This document shows, one piece after another, positions 12,754 to 25,140 of a stretch of 64,000 nucleotides of DNA (positions are counted from its first letter, which is position 1; each line of letters starts with the position of its first letter). A model generated the notes under the pieces. That model did no database searches. It was not told the DNA's origin and saw only the letters and a program-made list of their open reading frames with translations. Source of the DNA: Ricinus communis (Eukaryota > Streptophyta > Magnoliopsida > Malpighiales > Euphorbiaceae); assembly GCF_019578655.1 (NCBI RefSeq), contig NC_063261.1, positions 2,046,001-2,110,000 on the forward strand. The letters are read 5' to 3'. Both the position numbers and the translations under genes were made by a program.

Positions 12754-15700
12754 AAATTATGCACGACTCGTTTTTTCTCATTTTTAAATTTAATCAGCCT
12801 TGCATGCTTGTTTTGAAAATGATAATTATGAGGTTCATGCCTCTGATTGAACTTAATTGCCATTCACGTCCATTGACTTTTGAAACATTGCATGGATATT
12901 TATGAAAACTATAAGTACATGTTGAACAGCCTAACCTAGAATTAACAGACCTGTGAAGATGATGATATTTGCTGGAAGTGTTTAATCAATTAATATTGCT
13001 AGTTCTTTTTCATTGTATATTTCAATAATGTCTTTGCTGATTACAAACTCTTCAGCGCTTTTTTATGGATCGATATTCTGCATATATTTCATGTTGTTTT
13101 GTTCGAGAAAAAAAGAAAAATGTAAGCTATATCTAGGTCAATGTAATAAGCATGTAATGTTTGTTCATGAGCATTTATCAGCTTCATGTATGAAGAGTAT
13201 GATATCTTGGGGAGCTTGAATTTGTGATATCTTCTCTTGTTAAGTGTGGTTGGATTTATGTGTTCTATGGATAGGATGTCGCTGTTTAATCCTTTTGAAT
13301 TTGTCAATACTGAAAATAGTCTTCTAATTGTCCTTTTCTTCTATTAATCTCTGCTATTAATCATTTTCAACTTCATATTTCTTTTAATTTCCTCAGAGAA
13401 CTTAGCTGCTTACTATTTTCCGATTATCTTGTTTCCCTTTGCAGTCAACTGTTGCCACATGCTGCATATATCGTGCGGCTTGTTAAAGAGTATTTTAGGA
13501 GATGCCAATTATCAGAGTTAAGGATAAAAACCTACTCAATCACAAAGGTGTTGCTGACATCGATGGGTGTTGGTATGTAGAGAACTTTGGAAGTACCTGT
13601 CTCTTTTATGCATTAAAAGATCTTTCTTTTTACTGCTCTTTTCCCCTATTCTATATCTATAGACATATTTAACATATCGGTTCTTTTCTATTTTCTTAGT
13701 TGTAGTGATCAGATATTGTTTGGTAGTCCATTGAGAATTGAAGTATGGGTGAGGTTGGAATTTAATAGTCTTAAAATTAAATGATTATGAGAATCCGACC
13801 CTTGCTGAAAAGATACAGAAAATTAACCCTGACAATTGACCTATGAAAAACATATCTTTTAAGAATATGAAACATTGAAATTATCTACTCATAATCGCTT
13901 CTTCTTCTTCTAGTCTTGGGATAATGCTGATAAGAATAATCCAGTCGCTTAGCAATAGCATCATCTTCGCAGGGCTCTAATGCCAGCGATTATGGAACTT
14001 ATTGTGTTATATCATTTCCTTGGAAGATGCAGTAAATGAAGCCCAATGATGGATATTGAAGACTTGAAGTTAAAAAGTTTAGGTGTCAGGTTGAGATTTT
14101 TATATTAACTGCCCATGAAGAAGACACTTATAGCTGCTGGTTGGCCTTTTCATAATTGTAGTATCATGGCCAACCTGAAGTCCATCTCTTTGTATTGGAC
14201 AAGTAATATCGTATTTCTTGATATCCTCTAGAGTGGTAGCTCTTTGGGTGGAAGCTATCAAGGAAAAAGTTGAAACCATTCTGGTACAAAAGAAATATGA
14301 AACTAGTAGTGCTTAATTGCTGATAATAATTCAAAAATGCATATTAACCAATATAGTATTATTGATTGAAAACTTCATAGTTATAAGTTCACTATTAAAT
14401 ATTCACCCATTTTAGTTGTTAAATTTAATAATTAGGGTGACTCCATTTGCCTTTAAAATGAGTGTTGAACATGTAATGTTAGTGCTCAAAATAAAGGTGA
14501 AAAAGACCAAAAACAATTTTGAATCTTTGTAATTTTTTTTCTAAAGAATGTTTCACTAAAATCATAGTTGTCAAAGGTGCACCTGAGGCGAGAGTGCCTT
14601 AGCGCCTCAAGCCAAGAAAGGCAGGCGACTCTGCTAAGGTTCGCGCGTTTGTGCGCCTCAGACCTAAGGCAAGGCGAGCCTTTGTAATATTTTGACTTTT
14701 ATTTGTTTTCTTTTTCTTTTTAAGACATACAATGATCTCAGCGCTTCATTATAGACATAATATAGAATATGTAGGCTTACCCGCACCTAATTATTTCCAA
14801 AAAAAAAATTTTAAAAATGGAAGAAAGAAAATTAGGGCAAAAAGATGCTTTAGGATAATAGATTAGTAATGAAAGATGCTTTAGGATTTCTATTATCCTA
14901 GGACTTCTAGTTATTTATAAGACTATGTTTTACTTTTATCATCTCTTTGAACATGCTTTTTTGTTGTTTGTTAAATGCCTCTTGAACATGATTGCCATGA
15001 TCTTTTTATTTCTTTTTTTGGTTGTGGGTTATGTTTTTTATTTTATGCATGGGTTGTGTTATGAGTCCTAGTTTTATTTTATTTTATCTTTTGCGCCTCA
15101 CTTCTGTCAGGCGCGCCCCTCGCCTTGCGCCTTGCGCCTCAGGCACCAAGAAACCTTATCGCCTTGGTGCGCCAACTATGATTAAAATAATAATTTTGTG
15201 GTGTTGTCATCGGAAACAAATAAAATCATTATATTTTTTGTCTACTGTAATTGCTACATAGACTTCACAAAGTTATTTCTTTCTCTCTTTAAATTTCACA
15301 AAACTGTTACCAAACTCACAAGAGTAGGATAAAATTCTAAAAACTAGGATAAATTGCAAATTCCTTCAGATGTTTGTATTTTTGTACATCAGGCCAAAAT
15401 GAATGATTTTCAGTTGATTTTTCTATGGTTGAGATTCAAACTACTATTGAGGGGCTTGATGGGTTTTCTGTCTGTTTGTTTCTAGCCTTTTCTTGTCCTT
15501 GTGAAATTGGATTTTGCTTTGAATGCTGTGGATGACTACTGATGTTGGCTTTTTGCTTTGAATCTCTGGACGAACACTGGTGTTGCTTTCTAACTTGGTA
15601 TCATTTGTTGCCTTTTCTCTGAGAAGGCTAATTTTTCAGGCTCTTTTTTGCCTTCTTTGATGCTTTAGGTTGAATATTTTGAGGGGATAGGGCAAACTTA

Positions 15701-18700
15701 TAAATTCACAAAATTTTTATCATTGTTTGCTGGTTAGTCTATCTTCCCTGATTCATGGCCTTGTTTTATCTTTGTAAATTACATTTCAATTTTTTAGCTA
15801 AAGGAAGTGAAAATGATAAAAGAATGAATTCCATAGATGTATGCGTTAAACATGTAGAGTATTTTACCACTTCCACTGCAATTTTTTCATAAATAAGAAA
15901 GTTGATTTGAAGTTTGATTATGCTAAAATTATTAGAAAAAATTATCTTCTTAGATTTCCAGTGCTGCTGTGAGATTTTCCAGGCAAAATTGTGTAAAATA
16001 CAAACTTTATTGGGATCATTAGCTATATGACTAGCTAGAATATAACATGTCATGGAATATTATAGAGTGCACAGAGAATTTGTTGGCAACTTATTGATCC
16101 CACGTGCTATTAAGGTAACTAAGTATCCTTTTCTCAACCTTCTTTGAGATGTCTGACCGAGTTGTGTTCTCTTTTCATCCTCCTCCCCCTAGTCCTAGGT
16201 GCATAAACATGTCTCTGTTTCTTTTATATTCAAGTCGTAAGTCCTTTCAAGAGTGTCATGTTGAATTACTGATATGTTTCTCTGTTCCTTCTCATAAGCT
16301 GTGCGTGAAAATAAATATGCATTTTATTATCTTTTCCATTAAGTTAGTTTCAAATTTCTGATCTCTAGTTCCTGGTCTCATGAAAGTGTGTTTCAATGAT
16401 GTTTCTAATTTTTAGTTATATCCTGATCAGGAATAGCAATATACCTTGCACAGGAAGTTGTCAACAATTCTCTTCTTGACTTAGATCCTAGCGTGGGTTG
16501 TATATTTTCTAGTGCATATTCCAAGGCCTCTTTTGGCGCATTGCTCCAGCCTTGCAATAGAAAAAGGAAGCATGGGGCATCTGAGCAAAACTATGACCAA
16601 CTTAGTTTGGAAATGGAAGCACCCAAGAGTTGCCCTGCAAGTACGATTTCTGTGAAGATAGCTGCCCTTGAGGCATTAAGAACTCTTCTAACAGTGGTAC
16701 GTACTCTATGGATGTCCATGGAGCTGTTTTCCTTTTGTTTTTTTTTTCTTCATTTTATAAAGAAATATGCTGGTGTTATTGCAGATTTTTGTTCTTCTAA
16801 CTGCGGTAGGTTTACCACCATAAAGGATGTGTGGCTTGCCTAATGTCAGAGTTTTCAAAATTTTCTAAATGGCTGCAACTCTTGGACTTAAAATCGTTTA
16901 TAATTGTCATTGGCTGGGACATGAACTTGACACTATACAATGGAGAGAAAGACTCTGGCTTTACTTCTGGGAAATTTGTTCAGGAAAATTTAAAATTTCA
17001 GGATAGGTTTGTGAAAGTTAAGATATTTTCTGTTGCTTTCAAAGGGTATTTTTTTCAATTGATTTGGCTTAGCACATTTGTGTGGGTTCCTATAACTTGT
17101 GCAAACAGAAAGAGTTAGTCAAGCCTATCGTTTAATTTGTCTTGGAAGTTCTGCTATCAACATAGGTACTAATGGAAGAGAACAGTCTTTTCATGCCTTT
17201 TTTTTCCCTCTTGCTATGTGTATGCATGTGGGATCCCATCGCTGGAAATTGGCAGGGTGGAACTGATTTGAAATTGGAACTGTATTTAAAATCCCAAAGC
17301 AAATCACATATTTGTCCATTCTAAGTAAAAGAATGGGTTTTGTACTGGGGAGACTAATAATTGGTATTAGAATCTCAAATGTCTTTTTTGCTCACTGTTT
17401 TAACTGTATCTCACATAAATTACAGTCTTGGATTAGAGTTTCAGAAAACTAAATTTGTTATTGTTCAACAGTAGAAAATTTATAAATAATGAGTAGATAT
17501 CTTTCCTGATAGCAATTCTGTACACTTGACAAAATGTTGGAAATTGTCTGGGATGCCTCTTTAGAGCAAAGATGTCTGGTTGCTTTTTATTCAATAGTTA
17601 TGGTGCTGTTTTATTGATTTAGCTTATTGGTATTCCTTTAATATCTTCTGTTTTTCAATTCCTTTTTTCCTCCATTTTGGAAGATATAATAAACCAGCCT
17701 TATAAAAGAGGCTATGAAATGGTTACTTTCCCTGTCTAGCGAGATGATTGCTGATTTTTCTAGACTTAATAAATGATATTAACAGCTTTTAACATTATCT
17801 AATTGCTGAATGACTTTCAGTTTGCAGGCTACATGTCTATTGCATTTGACTCTTATATTTTCCCCTGCTTGTATCTAATGTACTTTTTGATATTACAGTT
17901 CACTCTTCTAGATATGGGTTAATACCGCATAATTTTCAAAAGATACTTTTTCTTTTGACTTGTTTCTATTGTTGATACAGTATGAACTTTAAGTATATAC
18001 TTTTGCCAGGGTGGTGCTTTGAAATCTGAGTCCTGGCGGTCAAAAGTGGAGAAGCTCTTAATAACATTAGCAGCAGATTCCTGTAAAGGGGGATGGAGTA
18101 GTGAGGAAAGGACAGCCTTTTTGCCCAATGGGGTGGCTTCAACATATGCAGATTTGCAACTTGCAGTTTTACGTGCTCTTTTGGCGTCTCTCCTTTCACC
18201 ATCTCGTGTGCGTCCTCCACACTTAGCCCAGAGTCTCGAGCTTTTCCATAGAGGTAATTTTTTTTCTAAAATATTTGTGAAGTTTCTTTTCTTGTACAGT
18301 TTCTTGTCCATGAGGTGATAAATATTCAATGCACAAATTATAGTCGAGCACTGAATCATATTAAAATATTAGGGAAGCAAGGAACTGCTTCCCTATAAGT
18401 TTTTCATGCAGTTGGCTTTATCTTATCTGTTGGTCTTTCAACAACTGTTAGGAGCACCTTGAGGAGTTCTTTGCTTAGGGCAACGACCATATGCCCCTTG
18501 TTAACTTGTTGCTACATAAATGATTTTCTTCTGAAAAAGACACGGGTGGATTGATTAAACTCTCAACTTCAGCCTAGGCTAGCGTCATCTGTGTGCATGC
18601 TTATGACCAGTAAAGGGATAGCTTTTAATGAGAAATTGAGAATGAAGATGGACAAACTCTTTTTTTTTGTCTTTTTCTTTCTGAGAAGAGATTACAGACA

Positions 18701-19672
18701 AACTCTTGTTTCTGTAATAAACAGACAGTTACTGTTTCTGATTTAAGGAAAGGACCGTGATTATAGTGGTTAACAAAAGAATATATAAAAAAGAAAAGAA
18801 TAATTTAGAAAGAATGAACATGAAGCAGTCTTACAAGTTCATTGTCAATCTGTTACTGTTATGTTTATGGTTTATATGTAATCTTTTGCATTAATCATAT
18901 AGAATTCTGTTCTGCAGGCAAGCAAGAAACTGGAACAGAAATTTCAGAGTTCTGTTCCTATGCTCTCTCAGCCTTGGAGGTGCTTATACATCCCCGGGCC
19001 CTTCCACTGGCAGATTTACCCTCTGCAAACTCTTCTCATGAGATTAACTACGGATTCCCAGAGACTCTGTACTCTGGTGGGCAGAAGCACAATACCCCAA
19101 TTTCAAGTGGAATGCGAGGTATAGGGCATGGATCTCCTGATTCAGATGATGATCTGTGTGACAGCTGGCTAGATGGTAACAAAGAAACTGATACCCCAGA
19201 TAAAATTACAATCAGTAACAAGCCTTCTGAAAACTTGAAAGTTCAACAGGCAGAAAAGAATTTTCTGGCAGGCCCTTCAGCTACAAAAAGTCCCAGGCAA
19301 AGTGAGCTGGAGCCTGCTGCAGATAGTGCAGATGTAGAGACTGGAAACTTAGGTGATGAGATGATAGTTCGAACAGAAGAAGTTAAAGAATCCAACATGC
19401 AGCTTCAGGGGCTTTCATTTTCTAAAGGCAAGAATATTTCCCGAGTCACTGATGGAACTGGTTTCTTAGTATCTCAAGATAATGAAACGACACCAGCGGA
19501 CATTGGGATGGCAGACGAAGGTGGTGAAACTGCAGCAGTCCCTCCAGGTGGAAATGCTTACACATCATCCAGTACTCTGAAAGGTGCAGCAGCATCTGCT
19601 TTTGAATCAGATGACGACTCATCTACAGATACCTTACCTGATATCGTCGACGCCGATCCAGATTCTGATTAG
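5086..19672 (+). CDS. PELP1/RIX1-type pre-rRNA processing protein, 13 exons, 863 aa
   Basis: Exons: 5086-5364, 6271-6387, 6996-7060, 7177-7282, 7933-8004, 9762-9821, 9937-10066, 10152-10336, 10425-10609, 13445-13572, 16431-16696, 18010-18253 and 18918-19672. All introns are GT/AG and the frame is continuous (2592 nt with TAG stop). The protein resembles plant PELP1/RIX1 proteins: a long helical, leucine-rich N-terminal region (about residues 60-440; RIX1 domain region, with segments such as DKCWAGICLLGVTCQECSSH), then a variable region and a strongly acidic C-terminus (SDDDSSTDTLPDIVDADPDSD-type tail). Basic clusters KARKRSK (310-316) and NRKRKH (485-490) may be nuclear signals. In yeast and animals the family scaffolds the Rix1/PELP1 complex for ITS2 processing and late 60S assembly in the nucleolus/nucleoplasm; the role here is inferred from family. 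The start was chosen as the first ATG, in good context (CTTCAATGGC). The telobox upstream supports a ribosome-biogenesis role. No lesions seen. Confidence 0.85.
6711..6782. repeat. Three perfect 24-bp tandem repeats in intron 2 of the RIX1-type gene
   Basis: The unit AACGAACACCTCCATATATT plus TAGT occurs three times without a mismatch (6711-6734, 6735-6758, 6759-6782). The perfect identity suggests recent expansion, so copy number is likely to vary between individuals. Confidence 0.9.
8675..9223. mobile_element. Possible hAT-like MITE in intron 5 of the RIX1-type gene
   Basis: The left end reads GTGTTTGATAACC and the right end, in reverse complement, GTGGCACTTTGCAAAAC, an imperfect terminal inverted repeat of the hAT style. 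The flanks CTAAGGAG (8667-8674) and CTAAGAAA (9224-9231) agree at 6 of 8 positions, as expected for an old 8-bp target duplication. The element is about 550 bp, AT-rich and non-coding. Confidence 0.4.
10610..13444 (+). other. Long intron 9 of the RIX1-type gene with repeat content
   Basis: This 2.8-kb intron holds AT-rich unique-looking DNA, a possible transposon-derived stretch from about 10811 (TTAGTCCTGAACTTTAACTG, with a related AAGTTCAGGAC at about 12330 in inverse orientation), and a (TA)n run at 12722-12751. Short open frames on both strands here show no recognisable protein. Confidence 0.5.
12722..12751. repeat. (TA)n microsatellite
   Basis: About 15 uninterrupted TA units inside intron 9 of the RIX1-type gene. 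Confidence 0.95.
14560..15183. mobile_element. MITE-like element with GCGCCT-rich ends, in intron 10 of the RIX1-type gene
   Basis: The left end AATCATAGTTG (14560-14570) is repeated inverted at the right end as CAACTATGATT (15173-15183). Just inside both ends the sequence is rich in GGCG, GCGCCTCA and CCTTGCGCC motifs, while the centre is AT-rich and non-coding. This structure matches a common class of non-autonomous plant DNA elements with GC-rich sub-terminal repeats. A target duplication could not be fixed because the flanks are A-rich. Confidence 0.6.
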
Positions 19673-20200
19673 AAACTGGGCAATTGTTCTGATGTATCAT
19701 GTAAGTCACAGGAAGTGCGGTAGAGACATGCATGCCTCTGTTTTGTTAAGGATCCGAAAAACGTTAAAAGTTATCTAATGCAAGGCCCTCCTTTATGATT
19801 TCATGTGTTATATGTATGGAACCTGCAACTTCATCGAATTCTTTTATGATTACATGCAACTAGCAAAACACCTGGAATAATTTGTGATTTAAGCAATTTG
19901 CATATATAATTTAAAAAGAATAGAAAATATACTGGAAATGAAATAAATCAATAATAAAAAAGTGTTATAAGCGTGATGGTACGTTTCTTTTTGTTTTTGT
20001 TTTTGTTTTTTTTCCCCAACAATGAAGTGTATTTACTCGGTTCGTACACCTCTATGAATGGAATAATTCTTCAGTAACAAAAATAATTAAAGATGTAAAG
20101 TTTTGAAGGTTTTATAAAGTTTTGTAACCTCCAATTTTTGTTTGGAAAGGAACTACTATTTAGAAAGTAAGTTTTTAATTTTTTTTCTTAAACTTTCAAA
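19673..20200 (+). other. Probable 3' UTR of the RIX1-type gene and downstream spacer
   Basis: AT-rich sequence after the stop codon. Several AATAAA-like signals occur (for example about 19940-19960), so polyadenylation in this stretch is plausible. No gene seen. Confidence 0.45.
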
Positions 20201-20239
20201 ATCTTTCAAATGTCAACTCACCAAATCGGTGGATTGAGG

Positions 20240-22165
20240 AGATTATAATTTAGAAAACTCTATATCACCCCTTGTCCACTTCTTTCGGTGCTTTCTCAAC
20301 CTGTTTCAGTTCTTGCACTTTTGTTTCCTTACCCTTATCCACTAGCTCAACTTCTTTATCAGAGTCCCTGTCCGCCCGTATGTCCTTTGTACCACTGTCT
20401 TAGACTTTATACTTATCCTTGGAGTTATACCGGATGTCTATAGCCATAACCAATTTCTTCTTGCCTTCCTTCCATACCTCTAGAAAGCAATAATTACCAG
20501 TCGCTTGATCGTCATCTAATCCCCAACCACTCAGCATAATATCCTCAATCTGAATATCGGTCGAAGGAGGCCTCGAATAATGGATTTTGAGATCAAATTT
20601 GTTCGAGGGCTACCCAGCAGGTCTTCATATTCATATCGAGGAAGTTGCTCCAATTTTTATTCCCCATAGTCTATTAAGTCCTAAATTTCGTGCTTAAGAC
20701 GATTGCACTGATCCGTCACATGGCCGAAAACCTGGTGATACTAGGAATATTGGCCATTATGAGGGTTAGGACCACTTTTTGATGACAAAGGCTTGAGTTT
20801 CCTGTCCTTATTAGATGTTGGAACACCATAATTAATAGTGTCCCCAGCTCGGTGACGGTTTTTTGTGGGCTCTTTGCCTCTAGCTCAGGTTGGAATATGT
20901 CTTAGAAAGAGTCCATAACCTACATTTCACTAAAATCAAGGGTGATCATGGACACTTGGTTCAAGGGTGGTGTATTGTTGTAGTTTGGTAGGGATTTCTT
21001 TTAGTGTTGGGCTAGTCTGGGTTAGTCAGTTTTCAGCATCATTGAGGTCTTGAATCTTGTGCTTAAGCTGGATGCAGTTGTCTACGTGGTGGTCGGGTGC
21101 TTGGTGGAATTTACAGTAAGCGTTAGGTTTGTATTCGAGTGCATTAGGGTTAGGTGGATTCTTGGGAGTGGTTGGTTGAAGGAAGCCCTTTTGCACTAAC
21201 CTCTTAAGAAATCTTCGAGAGAGGCTGCTTGAAGTTGGAAAACTTCCTCGGTGTTGGACAACATTCACATCCAGGGTTCTGCTCCCTCCACCTTGATAAT
21301 TCGGCCTTCCACTGGTTCACATGGTCTTTCTTTTGTCATTCTTTATCTCTTCGACTCTGTCATCATAGAAGTCCATGAAGGTCTTTGGATCCATCATCTA
21401 GAGCCTCTCAACACATCCCGGAAGAATATTTCGGACCACCATACGTACTTGGTCCTTTTAAAAAGGCTTGTTCTTCATTAACCCAGCCTAGTTCCTCCCC
21501 CTGATCAAGAAATCATAGAAGGACTCATTTGGTTTTTGCTTAGTAGACTCACGGTTCCCTATTAACACTTTCAGATGAGTTTTGTAATCATATTATTTGA
21601 TAAAAGAATTATATAAATCACGACATTCAGCTTTAGTGGATTTTTTCAACCCGTGGTACCAGTTTACAACATGTTCTTCCAAGGACAAAATAAATAGCTT
21701 GACAATTTGGATTCTACTCGACTGAGTAGTTTCCATAATGGTAACATATTGCTTTAGATGAACTTTTGAATCATCAGTCCCATTGAACTTGTACATCTCA
21801 AGCATCCTAAACTTTGTAGGCATTTTGTCTTCATCCGTCAAAACCAGCTCTTCGAAATCATAGATTAGGTCCAACCCTTTGATTTCCACGATGCCTTACA
21901 TCTTATCAAGTCTAGCGCTCAAGCCACTCATAGTGTCATTAGTGGCAAGGGCAGTCTCTCTTTTAGCCTAGTCCAACATGAACTCATCAAAATCTTAGAA
22001 ATTTCAAGGCACTCTCTTAGCAGGGTCTTCAACATTAACATTAGCAGCAGCTGCAGTAGTAGTAATAGTTTCAACAGCTATTGTGGCCAAGTCGATAGCA
22101 ACATGACCATTAGCTACTGCAAGAGCTGGCGATGTTGGGGCAATAGGCGGGGCCTCATTTGCAGC
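20240..22165 (-). pseudogene. Ty3/gypsy (Tat/Ogre-like) retrotransposon gag remnant
   Basis: Read on the minus strand from about 22165 (MAANEAPPIAPTSPAL...) the frame runs through an Ala/Thr-rich N-terminal part. It reaches the retrotransposon gag domain at 21593-21889, with KFNGTDDSKVHLKQYV and the conserved VNWYHGLKK segment, then the linker with a CxxH...H...C motif at about 21030-21120 (YCKFHQAPDHHVDNCIQLKH). A second, related module (YHQVFGHVTDQCNRLKHEI) follows at about 20665-20760. Several in-frame stops and frame changes make it non-functional. A homologous gag lies on the opposite strand at 29000-30075. Confidence 0.75.
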
Positions 22166-23149
22166 CATCCAAGCCAAGAGTTATTGGAACTCTTACCGGA
22201 TCACACCCCTAAGATCATCTATAACAACATTCTTGAGGATCTCAACATCCTGCTCATTAGCTCTTTCATTAGCCATTTCTGATGTAGCTTCAGTCTCAAC
22301 TATAAAAGCTTGATGCCTTAATCTTTCGAGGTATTCTAGTACTGATTAGATCTACGCTGAGATAAGAGCCCTCTCTAGCCTTCCGCTATCTTGTCTCTTC
22401 CACCCTAAAGGAGAGTTTATATGGCTAAAAACCAAGGTTTTAATATGACGCAACATGGTATGTATGATGCACGTGTAATGCACAAAGTCAAAGAAAGAGG
22501 GTTAGCAAACAAATTTCTTTTACATGTTACTATACAAAACATCCTTCCAACCTTATTACTCCCACACACGGTTCATGCTGAATCTTTCTCTCCTAGAACT
22601 TTGGGTCTAGACTTTTTATCAATAGGGATAGCAAGGTCGGCGCGCATGCCATAAGCTCTCAAAGCATATTTAAAGCAAACAATGTGATTTTTTTAGTATA
22701 CGTAGAAAGTCTGCATATTTTCGGCCCTAAGGCCTGATTCCACATATTTTTGGGCTAAGACATTTCAATATGTGGGCTTCAGTACTTATGAGGGAAGACA
22801 TCTCAAATAGCAAGCAAAATGGTTCCTAAGGGAGATTGTTATTATCATTACCATGAGCTGAATCTCGGGAAAGGATAAAAAGCTCTCACGAGTTAAAAGT
22901 GTCCTTCATTGGCTCATCTCCACACTCAAGGGTCCATGCGATGAAGAAAACTCACTTATTACTTATAAGTGAAGGTTAGCCAGTATCGTAATTCCAAGGC
23001 TCGAGTGGAATCAAAGAACCACTAACCGATGCCATCAGGGCTATTGGGACCAAAAAGAGTAACCATGCCAATGGTGCAAAAATCACTTGTTAAATAATTA
23101 AATTAAAGAGGAAGATACATTGTAATAAGCTTCTCTTATCCTTATTAGA

Positions 23150-25140
23150 GCTGCCACCATGGGCGGCAGTTTCGGGCATGCACCCAAGTGTTTCTAGTGA
23201 CTGCAGCACTGTAAGACTTTTCAACCTAATCAGGAATACGCTAACTAATCACAAAGATTATGTGGAGATGGGAGTCGCCACCCGGTAATTCTCCGGAACA
23301 CTTTTTCTATTTGAGTGGCATACTAGATTCCACAAGGAAGCTTTGCCGCATCCAAAGATGGATTTAGAAGCCAACTTCCTTATTTGTGTATCTTTGTCTT
23401 TAATGTTATTATTTAACAGGCTATTCTCTATAAATATGATAATTTCGTATTTCTGCAAGCATCCATTACAACATGTGAGGTACTCCTAAGTGTAGCCTAT
23501 TTTATTTAAGCCCAACATTATTTAGCTTACTTAACCTACTTAACTATTTAATTATATGCAAAGGTCCATTTAGTCTAGCCAATAACAAGTTATGCATTTA
23601 ATTCCAGCCTTTCAACCTAAATGGACTACTTTTTATGCCAAAGCCCAAACTGGGTGATTCTTATTCTAGTATGACCCATTTAATTAATTAAAGCATGACA
23701 AACTCACTAAGTCTATATGGATTTTAATTTAAGCCCATGTTACCATCCTTTAACCTAATAGACTACTTTTTCATGTTAAGGTCTATATGTCCAATTTTAA
23801 TTAAACATTCATACAGCAGATATTTGGCATCTATCAAAATATAAAAATTAAAGTGTAGAAAATTAAATCTAGCTATTACAATCCTCCTATAACTAAGAAA
23901 TTCAACGAAAAACACATAAAATGAAGTTAGAGTGTACAAAATAGACTAAATGCATAAAATTCCAAAAATAGGGCTAATTTTAGTATAGAGCCAATCGGTC
24001 TAGGTCATAGCGTTTATCAGCTTAGCATAGAGTTTATCATCTCTAGGGCTTGGTCAGGTCAATTCTGACTTTTCTCCAAATCCTCATGCCTAAGAGCCGA
24101 TTTCACATACAGAGAAGACAAGAATCAATCAAAAACTCGAAAAATATGAAATAAAAGGCATAAAATGAATTAAATAGACTAAAGCACAACAAAATTACAC
24201 AAATATATAAAGAACAAAACTGACAGAGAAAAAAAGAACTTCACATAGCACATTTTCTAATTCAAACATGCAACCCTGTAAATCTAATACAATCATTTAT
24301 AGAGACACATCAATCATGTTGCCCTAATAATTCTAATCATCAGATTCAAAACCCACCATATAAAACATCTAAGATCAACCTAATCATCATATAAAACATC
24401 TAAGGTCAACCTAATCATATTTTTAAATCATAGAACAAAAACAAAAGAACCAGTTAGGGGAAAAAAGAAATGTTGATGATGCTAGATTTGGGGAAACCCT
24501 CAGGCTGTCACCATAGTTTTTGCGAATCTCTAGAGTGATAAGGTGATTGAATTGAATATCAAATGAGAATCCAGTATTGTCTAGGGTTGAGAAAATCTTC
24601 TGCCGTTCAGTAACAAAATTTTCCTAATCTAAGTTCTTTCTTAGTGACTTATTTGTCTAGTTACCTAAAAAACTCTCTTCCTAAGTGAACCAAGGGTTTT
24701 CAAATAACTGTATTTAATAACTCCAGTTAAGAATTGCTAATAATTATTATCAATGGCCAAGACATGCTAACCCTAGAATTAGGACTTAAGGATATATTTA
24801 TAGAGGTGGGTTTTTAGGAAACCTTAAGGCAACAAATAAGCTTATATCAGTTTTAAATTTTAAAAGAAAAAAGATTTCCTTTATTGATCATTAATATCCA
24901 ATAATTTTTTTTTAAATCCTAATAAGTATCATAAAAACTTTCTAAAATCTTCTTTTGATACTTTTTGGCGTTCTTAAATCAAAATACACATAAAAAAATT
25001 TTGAATTCAAAAAATGAGCCAATCGGGACTGTGTAGAGCTGGTCGGCTCTGCGTAGAACCAATTCGATTGTACATAGAGCCGATTGGCTTTAAGGAGCAA
25101 AATGTTCTAGACAGTTTTGTATTTTAGTCATTGAACTTAA
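23150..25140 (-). mobile_element. Tat/Ogre-like LTR copy A with adjoining leader
   Basis: On the minus strand, TGGCGACTCC (reverse complement at 23271-23280) resembles the primer-binding site typical of Tat/Ogre elements. It is followed by a leader reading GAAACTGCCGCCCATGGTG near 23155-23180. To the right lies an AT-rich LTR-like body with landmarks shared by copies B-E (GGAAGCTTTGCCGCA; runs of the type GCCCAA...CCTAATAGACTAC) and AGAGCCGATTGGCT-type motifs near 25020-25090. The gag at 20240-22165 lies downstream in the same orientation. The outer LTR end is not fixed. Confidence 0.6.

Noticed and set aside
17919..18359. 146-codon minus-strand frame over exon 12 of the RIX1-type gene
   Set aside because: Shadow of a coding exon with no recognisable domain.
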